Source: Tritrichomonas musculus
Lineage: Eukaryota; Parabasalia; Tritrichomonadida; Tritrichomonadidae
DNA length: 64,000 nt
Assembly: GCA_039105265.1 (NCBI GenBank)
Contig: JAPFFF010000012.1
Coordinates: forward strand, 4,836,001-4,900,000
Direction: 5' to 3'
The notes beneath the pieces were generated by a model. It made no database searches and was not told where the DNA came from. It saw only the letters and a list, made by a program, of their open reading frames with translations. The position numbers and the translations under genes are program-made. This document shows, one piece after another, positions 30,126 through 38,385 of this stretch (positions are counted from its first letter, which is position 1; every line of letters starts with the position of its first letter).

Positions 30126-30231
30126 AACGTCATTCTTGTTTTGTATATTTCTGTTTTATTATTATTTTACAAAGATATTAGTGATTACTTAAATTAAATT
30201 AGAGATGATTGTAATTAATCTTTAAAAATAT

Positions 30232-30273
<42 letters not shown>

Positions 30274-30525
30274 CAATAAATTTCATTGATTGAAATTGAG
30301 AAATTGGTTTTTTTTAATTGTAGTAATCAGTAGGGGCGTTTTATATATATATATATCGTTTGTAGATATTAATCATCAATACATTATTTAATACTTATTT
30401 CAATTTTATAATTATATAATAAATCTATATATTAAATATTATCGACAATTTTTTTATTTAATATCAAGATAAAAATAGTTTTTTATGATTATAAAAAAAG
30501 TTTTGAATGCTCATTGAAAATTATT
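30126..30525. other. Intergenic DNA with a T-run/A-run hairpin
   Basis: A T-run followed directly by an A-run at about 30232-30272 would fold back on itself. No gene is seen. Confidence 0.45.
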
Positions 30526-30526
30526 T

Positions 30527-30536
30527 TCAATTTTTT
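30527..30536 (+). promoter_or_regulatory. Initiator-like element before the RCC1-like gene
   Basis: TCAATTTTTT, A at 30529, sits 14 nt before ATG 30543. It supports that start over the upstream in-frame ATG at 30507, which lies before this motif. Confidence 0.4.
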
Positions 30537-30542
30537 TTATTA

Positions 30543-31700
30543 ATGTTGTATTTATGTGGATATAATGAAAGCGGCCCTTTAGGTGAAGAATCAAATAATG
30601 AAAGTACATGCGGTTCTCCAGTAATATGTCCAATCATCAAATCTCATTTGGATGCAAATTCAATATTATCTTATTCAATATATAATAACCATGCAGTTTA
30701 TATAACTAAAAATAATACTATTCAAGGTATTGGAGATAACAATTTACTTCAAATCAGTCCAACTCTTCCAGATGACGAATTTGATCAATTTAAAGAATTT
30801 GTAATTAATGATGACCAAGGACAAGCATGGATTCCCACCTCAGTTGCATGTGGATCCAATTACACACTTTACATAGTAACAGATCCAAGCGACAAAAACA
30901 ACACAAAAGTTGCCTATTCATTTTGTTCTATACAATCAAAAAATCCACTTTTTCTGAACATTGGAGATTTGAATGCAGTAGCACTTTTTGCCGGTTGTAA
31001 GAATTCAGCATTCATAGAATCAAACGGTGGAATTGTCTTCATCCCAGATTCACACAGAGAATCGCCAAACGTTCCTCTTGAGCCTTATTATCTTCCAACC
31101 GCCGAAAAAGCGGTTAGTGTTGGATGCTGTCATGAGTTCGTCATTGCTCTTAGTGACAAGGGCAACGTCTATTATTCACCTTTCGTTGATGGTCAAAAAC
31201 TCACTTTTTCAATAGTCTCTGAATTGAATGGAAAAAGTGTCATCGACATCTCAGCGTCATTCAAGCACGGCTTCGCAGTCACTGAGAGCGGGCAGGTCTT
31301 CGCTTACGGCAGCAACTATCATGGCAAGCTGGGACTCGGAATGGATGTCGAAGAGGCTGAAAAATTCACTCATGTTGATGCATTGAAAAAGTTCAAAATT
31401 AAACGTGCATATGCGGGCGTTGAGCATTCTTTGTTCTTGACAGATGAAGGCCAAATCTTGGCTTGCGGAAGCAACAGTTCGGGCGAGATTCCGGGTACCA
31501 GTGAACCGAGTGAAGATGACTTTTATTCAATTTTTGATACAAAAATCAGAAACGTGTCATTTTGCATTGCTGGCTACTCCCTGTCCGCTATTTTTAAAGA
31601 ATGCGAGCCGCCAAACTGTCCGAACAAGAGAATTGTGAGTGATGAAACACAAAAAGATCAAAATAATGAAAAAAAATCTAAATGCTGCGTTTTGATATAA
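30543..31700 (+). CDS. RCC1-like repeat protein with C-terminal CaaX box
   Basis: Starting at ATG 30543 the protein is 385 residues and opens with MLYLCGYNESGPLG, a canonical first RCC1 blade (hxxCGxNxxGxLG). More blades follow: VACGSNYTLYIV, VGCCHEFVIALSDKGNVYY, VFAYGSNYHGKLGLG, AGVEHSLFLTDEGQILACGSNSSGE. The upstream ATG at 30507 would add MLIENYFQFFLL, an out-of-place leader. RCC1 folds are seven-bladed propellers acting as exchange factors for small GTPases or as scaffolds; the target here is unknown. The C-terminus KSKCCVLI is a CaaX box ending in Ile/Leu, predicting geranylgeranylation and membrane attachment, with a second Cys next to it that could be palmitoylated. Prenylated RCC1-type proteins are uncommon outside RPGR-like proteins. 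Confidence 0.88.
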   Translation: MLYLCGYNESGPLGEESNNESTCGSPVICPIIKSHLDANSILSYSIYNNHAVYITKNNTIQGIGDNNLLQISPTLPDDEFDQFKEFVINDDQGQAWIPTSVACGSNYTLYIVTDPSDKNNTKVAYSFCSIQSKNPLFLNIGDLNAVALFAGCKNSAFIESNGGIVFIPDSHRESPNVPLEPYYLPTAEKAVSVGCCHEFVIALSDKGNVYYSPFVDGQKLTFSIVSELNGKSVIDISASFKHGFAVTESGQVFAYGSNYHGKLGLGMDVEEAEKFTHVDALKKFKIKRAYAGVEHSLFLTDEGQILACGSNSSGEIPGTSEPSEDDFYSIFDTKIRNVSFCIAGYSLSAIFKECEPPNCPNKRIVSDETQKDQNNEKKSKCCVLI

Positions 31701-32347
31701 ATACACATTCCAAAATAAATGTTTATTTGCCCATGAAGCCTACAATAAGAGAAGTTAAATAAAATATAAATGAATAAAGCTAAAGTAAAAAAAAATTTTT
31801 TTAATATTTTTTTTTTATAATTTTACACTGATATAATAGTATATTAATGAGTCATTTGAAGAAGATCACTGAATTTATATTGATTCATTTGTGCTCTGCG
31901 CTCATTTATGAGAGAGTAATTGAGAGAGTAAAATGAATATATGATTAAATGGAGGAACATTCATATGAAGAGAATCTTAGATCAATGAAAGAGGGTTGAT
32001 GATGTTGGAAGAGAATCGATGTTGTTAAAAGAAAATTGCTGTTGTGAGAAAAGAATCGTTGCTGATTGAAGAGAATTGTTGTTGCTGTTGGAAGAGAAAT
32101 ATTGTCGTTAGAAGAGAATTGCTGAAGAAAAGTTGTTGATCTATGGAAGATCTTTGTTGATTATTGACGATATATGCTGTTTTATGTGATTATTGGCAAA
32201 GAGTTGCTGATATTTAATGATACTTGGCCAATATTTTTCGATATTTGGAAGATTTTGCAAAAAAAAAAAAAAAAAAAAACAATTGAATAAAATATAATAT
32301 AAAGATTTTAAATATTGTTTATATATTTAAAATGAATCATTTATTTA
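31701..32347. other. Intergenic DNA with degenerate GAAGAGAAT/TGTTG repeats
   Basis: From about 31970 to 32170 words such as GAAGAGAATTG and TGTTGTTG recur irregularly, a decayed simple-sequence tract. An A-run lies at about 32260-32279. No gene is seen. Confidence 0.5.
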
Positions 32348-33580
32348 TTACTTTAAACCAAAATAACATGGATCATGAAAGTATGCATAAGAACCACTTT
32401 TAGAGAGCTTAATTTTATCTCCTTTTTTGCATATTATCGATATCGGACTTTTACACAATATACCTGATTGAGCGCCTTGTCGTAGAACAACAACATCATT
32501 TACATACAAATAACAATTTCCACTACCTTGTGCTTCCATCTCAACACAAATATACGCATCGTAAGGTAAGGTGAAATCAATATTCAAAGGTAACGATTTT
32601 TTGTTAGATTGATCAACACAAAATTTCATTTCTCTTACTTCATTTAATAAAGATTGAATTTTGTTTGTAGTCATTTGTTCAATTTCTGTTTTTACATTAG
32701 ATAAATGAGTTTTTTGATATTCAAAAAATTTTTTCATTTCAGATAATTCATTTGTGAACTCTTTTTTTAAATTGACCATTTCTTTAATTAATTCAATTGT
32801 TGTATCAAAAAGTGATTCATTGAAAAATTTTGGATCAATTGAATAAGAATCATGAAGCTTAACCAGATCTTTCATTCTATTTTTGCTAATGTCGAAGAAT
32901 TCTAAAAATAGTGATGCTTTGGTACCATTTTTATCAAATATTTTGAACAAAAAATCAACAAAATCATCATTTGAATTATTTTTGTCATCATTTGCATTGT
33001 TTTTGTCATTATTTGAGTTGTTTTTGTCAATTTTTGTTTTATCTGAATAGTAATTTCGTACAATTCGATAAAGTATTGGAATTGGAACTTCAAGTATTCT
33101 TTCATCTTTCATGTATTGTTCAAAATTGGTAGAAATTAATTTTTCCTCATTTATTGTATCAACAAAAGCAGATTCTTTTTTGTTACTAATATTTAATATG
33201 AATAAAAGAGATTCTAATGCAAGTTCATTTTTGTTGCTTGAAATGATTTCCATTGTTGCATTTTCTAACTTTTGTACTTCATATTTCTTGGCCAAGTAAT
33301 TCAGATAAAAAATGTTTGATGAATTAATTTCAATTTCTTGATTTTGACAACATCGAACAAATTCTTGAATTGAACTAATTGGAAATTCAATTGAATCTTT
33401 CTCTTCTTCTAAAAGTTGGATTTGATATTTATTATAATAATTTTTATCTTTTTTTCTAAAGTAAAATGAATTCCTCTTAAATAGATCATAATCAATTGGA
33501 ATTGATTTTCCTTTATAAATCACATTTTTTGTATTTTCTGGTGAAATATCAATATGGAAAGACCGAGCTTGAATATTCAT
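32348..33580 (-). CDS. BTB-like protein with coiled coil and C-terminal beta domain
   Basis: The 410-residue protein begins with about 110 residues that resemble the divergent BTB-like module of trichomonad scaffold proteins (VIYKGKSIPIDYDLFKRNS, FPISSIQEFVRCCQNQEIEIN, YLNYLAKKYEVQKLENATM). A helical stretch follows, then an Asn/Asp/Lys low-complexity insert (repeats of DKNNxND) at about 185-205. A coiled coil spans about 265-330 (LIKEMVNLKKEFTNELSEMKKFFEYQ). The last about 80 residues look like a beta sandwich (YDAYICVEMEAQGSGNCYLYVND...). No catalytic motif, signal or membrane span is present. Partners are unknown; the fold suggests an oligomeric adaptor. The first ATG of the frame is used. 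Confidence 0.75.
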   Translation of the reverse strand: MNIQARSFHIDISPENTKNVIYKGKSIPIDYDLFKRNSFYFRKKDKNYYNKYQIQLLEEEKDSIEFPISSIQEFVRCCQNQEIEINSSNIFYLNYLAKKYEVQKLENATMEIISSNKNELALESLLFILNISNKKESAFVDTINEEKLISTNFEQYMKDERILEVPIPILYRIVRNYYSDKTKIDKNNSNNDKNNANDDKNNSNDDFVDFLFKIFDKNGTKASLFLEFFDISKNRMKDLVKLHDSYSIDPKFFNESLFDTTIELIKEMVNLKKEFTNELSEMKKFFEYQKTHLSNVKTEIEQMTTNKIQSLLNEVREMKFCVDQSNKKSLPLNIDFTLPYDAYICVEMEAQGSGNCYLYVNDVVVLRQGAQSGILCKSPISIICKKGDKIKLSKSGSYAYFHDPCYFGLK

Positions 33581-34187
33581 AAAATCTTAGAAAATTTTAA
33601 TATATTATTCTTTTATCTTTGCCTATATTGAATAAGATCACGAATTTTTAAAATAATTAAAAATAACATTTAATTAATAATAATAAAATCAATAAATATT
33701 TTAAAAGATTCAAAATATTTGCTGATTTTTTAAAAAAGACGATTTTATATTTTTTTATTGATTGATAAGTCATTTGTAATGTCCTAATGATAAATATTCA
33801 TAATAAATTGTTTGATTTTTTTCACGCTTTAATTTATGAATTGTCCAAATCATCTTTATTTATCATATAAATTGTTTGCAAAATCTTGAGAAATTGGCAG
33901 ATATTATCGTTATTATATTAAATTATTAAATTTTGAGTTGCAAACACACTTAATTATGATAACAAAATATAATAAACTTTGTTTTTTAATTTTCGCGTGT
34001 AAAAAATAAATCATTCAATATTTGAAATAAATTCTTAGAAACCGTAAGTTTACACACTAAAATTAAAAAAACAAAGTTTATTAAAACAAAATAATTTTAT
34101 ACCTAATAATTATGGTATTTTATCTATAAAGTAAGGCAGTCCACCCGCTATAAAGTAAAATATTATATAAAATTATTTTTTATTTAA
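33581..34187. other. AT-rich intergenic DNA with an imperfect inverted repeat
   Basis: AACTTTGTTTTTTAATTTT near 33974 and AATTAAAAAAACAAAGTTT near 34063 face each other, with TTTATTA-type bases outside. This may be a MITE or hairpin of about 110 bp. No gene is seen. Confidence 0.45.
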
Positions 34188-36017
34188 TCAAACTTTTGTA
34201 ACTTTAACTGATGAAGCAAGTCCGAGAAGAGGCTTGCTCATATTTATCTTGATTGGTGACGGGCTTACAACCTCTTTAACGGGGCACCCCTTGAAAATCC
34301 CAATTCCGAAGTTGATGTTTGTTGAAAGGATAGAAACCTTCTCCAAAGAGGAGCAATTCGCGAATGCGCTGTTTCCAATAGAGAACACGGCGAGAGGTAT
34401 TTCTGCCTCCTTCAACGATGAGCATCCCGAGAAGGCCTGGCTTCCGATTGAAGTGACGTGTGTAGAAATAGACAAGTTGGTCAACGAAGAGCATCCGTTG
34501 AACGCGTCCTTGCCAATCTTTCCGACTGACTCAGGAATGACCGCCTCGGTGAGCAACGAGCAGCCTTCGAAGGCGTTGTCGCCGATTGCCTTCACGTTTG
34601 GTGGAATTGTGAAAGCCGACAACGATGCGCATTTACAAAAAGTTCCAGCGTTAATTGTAGCGAGCTTCAAAGGCACCGAAACCTTTGACAATGAAGAGCA
34701 GCCGTTGAATGCGTCGCTGCCAATGATGGTTGTTTCGGCTGGAATTTCCAGCTCAGTCAATGACGAACAGTGAGCGAATGCTCTATCGCCAATCGCAGTC
34801 AAAGATTGAGGGAATTCAACTTTGCTCAATGACTGGCATTCATTGAAACAGTCTTCATCTATTTTTGTCACTTTTTCAGGGATTTCAATGTGATTCAATG
34901 ATTTACAACCGTAGAAAATTGAATTTTCAAGAACGGTTAATAATGGGGGAACGTTTACTTCAGTCAATGAGATGCAGTTTGAAAAGGAACCTGCTTCTAT
35001 TCTTTCAATTGAATCCGGTAAGGTCAATTTTTCAAGCTTCACACAAAATCCAAAGGCATAGGTACCGATTTCTCTCAATTTTGAGGGCAATTCAATTTCA
35101 GTCAATTGGTTGCACTGATAAAAGGCGGTGCTCTCGATGATTTCGAGGTCTTCTGGTAGTGTCACTTTTGTCAACGAGCTGCAGCTTGAAAAAGCCCCAT
35201 TTGGAATAACCGTTATTTTTGAGGGAATTGAAATTTCAGTGAGAGAAATGCATTCACTGAAAACAAGGCTTCCGAGTTCGGTAACTGTGGATGGGATCGT
35301 AATTTCTTTCAATGAGGTGCACCCTGAAAATGTACTCATTTCAATTTTTGTGAGCGTGCTTGGAAGTGTAACTTTTAATAATTTATTGCATTCTTGGAAA
35401 CAATTGCAATCAATGGATATGACTGAATCAGGAATCGTTATTTCTTTTAATGATTCGCAGTAGCTAAAGGAATGTTCGCCTAATTTCGTAAGGGATGATG
35501 GTAGTGTAACATCGGATAATAATTTGCAATCGTGAAAGGCAGCATCTTCAATTATTGTGATTGTTGAAGGAATTGTAACTTTCTTGAGAGATTTGCAATG
35601 TTCAAAGAAACAACTTTTGATTGTGGTTACTGATTCATCAAATACGACTTCATCAATGATTTCATTGTTTGAAAAGTTGCCTGATTCGTTTCTGGAGTTG
35701 ATGAATATTATTACTTTGATTTTATTTGGATTGTTTTCTTTAAGCTTTGAAACAACATTATAAATTGAATCATAAACTTTTGAGGAGTAGTCTATTTCTA
35801 TTGAAATATTATCAAAAAAGTTTATAATATTGGGAAAATCTGGTGAATCAAGTGAGTTATCACAATATAAAAGATTTGTTTGGGTATATTTAATGAAAAT
35901 GTTTTTTGAGTCTGAATCTTGATTCTCGCAAATACTTTTGAAAAAATCTTGAGTCTCCTTGGAAAGATCGATGAAACCTTGAATTTGGTTCAGCTCATTA
36001 AAGATTGAATCTGACAT
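34188..36017 (-). CDS. BspA-like leucine-rich-repeat protein (LRR_5)
   Basis: The 609-residue protein consists, after an about 115-residue N-terminal part, of about 20 units of 23 residues with the BspA/LRR_5 pattern: L..I...AF..C.SL..V.IPSS. Examples are ITIIEDAAFHDCKLLSDVTL and VTSIGSQAFSGCSSLKEAEI. The array ends with a short cap (SPSPIKINMSKPLLGLASSV). There is no signal peptide or membrane span, unlike the surface BspA members, so an internal or unconventionally released protein is possible. BspA-like proteins are hugely expanded in trichomonads and some are surface adhesins. The 3' end (34.2-34.8 kb) is markedly GC-richer than the 5' end. On the minus strand a TCAC word has its A 14 nt before the ATG. 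Confidence 0.92.
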   Translation of the reverse strand: MSDSIFNELNQIQGFIDLSKETQDFFKSICENQDSDSKNIFIKYTQTNLLYCDNSLDSPDFPNIINFFDNISIEIDYSSKVYDSIYNVVSKLKENNPNKIKVIIFINSRNESGNFSNNEIIDEVVFDESVTTIKSCFFEHCKSLKKVTIPSTITIIEDAAFHDCKLLSDVTLPSSLTKLGEHSFSYCESLKEITIPDSVISIDCNCFQECNKLLKVTLPSTLTKIEMSTFSGCTSLKEITIPSTVTELGSLVFSECISLTEISIPSKITVIPNGAFSSCSSLTKVTLPEDLEIIESTAFYQCNQLTEIELPSKLREIGTYAFGFCVKLEKLTLPDSIERIEAGSFSNCISLTEVNVPPLLTVLENSIFYGCKSLNHIEIPEKVTKIDEDCFNECQSLSKVEFPQSLTAIGDRAFAHCSSLTELEIPAETTIIGSDAFNGCSSLSKVSVPLKLATINAGTFCKCASLSAFTIPPNVKAIGDNAFEGCSLLTEAVIPESVGKIGKDAFNGCSSLTNLSISTHVTSIGSQAFSGCSSLKEAEIPLAVFSIGNSAFANCSSLEKVSILSTNINFGIGIFKGCPVKEVVSPSPIKINMSKPLLGLASSVKVTKV

Positions 36018-36582
36018 ATGTTAAATTTTGTGATGTAAAATGTAAAACTATAAATTTTTATTTGATATTTTTAATATTCTATAGCATTTTTTGATATTTA
36101 ATGAAAATAAATTAAAAATAAATTGATATATATATATTTATAATTTCAAATAATAATAAAATAACTATTTTTATATAATTTTATTGGAAATATTCTCATT
36201 TTAAAAATTGATAGTATTTTTTATGCATTTGAAAAGAGGATGATAGTAAATTTTTCAATTTTGTTTTGCTTTTACTTTAGAATAGAAATTTGATTCAAAA
36301 ATACTATAATATATGATTAATAATAAATATATTTTCTTCTTCAATCATATTTATTATATATTTGAAAAATTAAGCAAGATAATTAAAAAAACTTAAAAAC
36401 TTAAAAATTGAATTGAAAATATAAGATAAAATTGAATTGAAAATTTTTTTCAAAGTAAATATACAAATAAGATAAAATAAAGCAATAATATATAATTCTT
36501 AAAATAGTATATTTACATTATCAGTGAAATTTAATGAACCAGTTAAATCCAGCACATGAACAAAATGCATATGCATGGAGCA
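36018..36582. other. AT-rich intergenic DNA
   Basis: No gene is seen; only TA-rich simple sequence. Confidence 0.45.
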
Positions 36583-37990
36583 TCACTTATATGATGGAAT
36601 ATTTGCTCTATGTTGCTTGATCATGTTCTTGACATCCCTCACTTCCGAAGGCTCGAGTTGAAGCATCATGTCCTCGCTGCTCTCCATTCGGTCCACAATG
36701 TCGCCTGAGCTCAGGCAGTCTCCGATCAGCTGCCTTGCAAACGAAGTGGCGCTTGCTGGTATTTCTGCCTTCTTTCCTCTGAGGATGTCGCCGATCTTGA
36801 TGCACGCGATGTCTCCTCCGTTCAGCACGAAAGAGTAAATGTCGACCTTTTCGTTGTAGTTTTCATCCTCGTTGACGATCTCGGGCAGCTGAAGTCATCG
36901 ATGACTGCTCGGCGGCTGTCATCAGTCTTGCAACTCCGAAGTCGCTGGTTTTGACAGCTCCGTCATTTCCGAGCAGAATGTTCGATGGCTTCGCGGTGGA
37001 CTATTCCGCGGCTGCTGATGTACTTCATGCCTTCTGCGACCTGGTAGAGTGCGACGACAAGATCGACTCTGCTGAGAGACTTCTTCTTCAGGACAGCTTC
37101 ATTGAGGAGGATGCACGGAGATTGGATCGTGTTGCCCATGAAGATTCCAAATGCCTTCACAATGTTCGGGTGATCAAGCATGCACAACAACTCGCACTCG
37201 CCTATGAAGTGTGCCAAGTTTTGTTGGGCTGTCTCGCTGACTTTCATCTCCTTCAATGCGTATGCAACTTTTGAGTAGACTTTGCACGCACAACTGCAGC
37301 CACCAGAGCCAACTTCCTCGCCATGCTCAAGGCCGGCGATTTGGGATTCATCGAGAAGCCTCAGGCCAGATTGAGGCTGTGAATCTGCTGTCGTTGGCGG
37401 TGAGCTTTGTTGGACCTGCAAACGAAGCTTCTCAATTTCTTCTGAATGCTTTGCGTTCTCTTCTGTGAGATTGGAAACTTGAGTCTTTTGACATACGATT
37501 TCTTCTTTTAAGGATGCGTTTTCATCTTCGAGAATTGGCACTTTTTCTTCAAGCTTAGAAACTTTCTCTTTCAGTCTGAAAACTTCCTCTGTGTCACTTT
37601 TTGCTGCTTCGTTCCTTCCAGCCCAGATAATCGGCGTGCTTGGCGGCGCTCCACAGCCAACAAAGGCAAGCGAAATAGAAGCTCCAGCAATGCAGAACGA
37701 GGCACCGGATGCAATCATTGTCCCAATTGGCGAGTAAGCATAGATGTCCCGTTTAGTAGTGAGGAGCTGCACGCAATTGTTATGCCCGCATGCAAGGGCT
37801 TTTCCCTCTGACGTGATGAAAAGAGAATGATCATTAGAAGGATATGACTTTGTGCTCGCTCAGTGATGAAATTTCTGTGAATTCTGCTGCTTCTGATCGT
37901 CCTCGTCCAATTCCTAACCGGCCATCGTAATTAGGTCCAATATCTTTTAATTTAGTTGGAATTTTCAAGCTTTTGATTGAAGTGTTGTTA
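36583..37990 (-). pseudogene. Decayed RCC1-repeat/protein-kinase fusion gene
   Basis: Read on the minus strand from about 37.9 kb: RCC1 pieces (GRLGIGRGRSE, HSLFITSEGKALACGHNN), then a coiled coil (RLKEKVSKLEEKVPILEDENA), then a kinase N-lobe (EEVGSGGCSCACKVYSKVAYALKEMKV) up to GIVHRE. There the frame shifts. The continuation NILLGNDGAVKTSDFGVARL lies in another frame, and after a further shift comes PEIVNEDENYNEKVDIYSF and the C-lobe to the stop at 36583. At least two frameshifts inside the kinase and others in the RCC1 part disable it, and the longest frame has only a GTG start. Relatives with this RCC1-coil-TKL kinase order exist in trichomonads. Its GC content is near 50%, far above the surroundings, so decay seems recent. 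The many open frames on both strands here are by-products of that composition. Confidence 0.75.
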
Positions 37991-38385
37991 AATGCATATT
38001 TTCGAATCATTTGAAGTTAACTTTTAGCTGGAATTCCAATATGATTAAGTTGTTTACAATTAGAAATTTTAACATTTGATTTAAGATGAAGATTTATAAA
38101 AGGCATATTGTACAATATTTTTAAGTTCAGAATTTATTGCAATACTCCTCTCCCTACAATTCGTAACTTTTTTGAATATATTCTTTTCAGAATTTTATGT
38201 TTTTTTAAAAATTAAAAAATAGGAAAATCAGATGAAAATATAAATAGATGACTACTATATAAAATTTTTATAATAAAAATCACTCAAAAAAATTATGAAT
38301 TGTATGGAGTAGAGGGTAAATAATAAATTGAATGAGTCTTTTTCAATTTTTTATGAAAATACCGCTAAAATTGAAGTAATTTTTA
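37991..38385. other. Intergenic DNA, possible 5' remnant of a repeat-protein gene
   Basis: The minus strand at about 37,990-38,110 has short coding-like LRR scraps (for example NHIGIPAKS-like), too broken to annotate. The rest is AT-rich. Confidence 0.3.

Noticed and set aside
34234-35763. Several plus-strand frames opposite the BspA-like gene, and frames opposite the RCC1-kinase pseudogene
   Set aside because: Shadows caused by repeat structure and higher GC; no recognisable domain.
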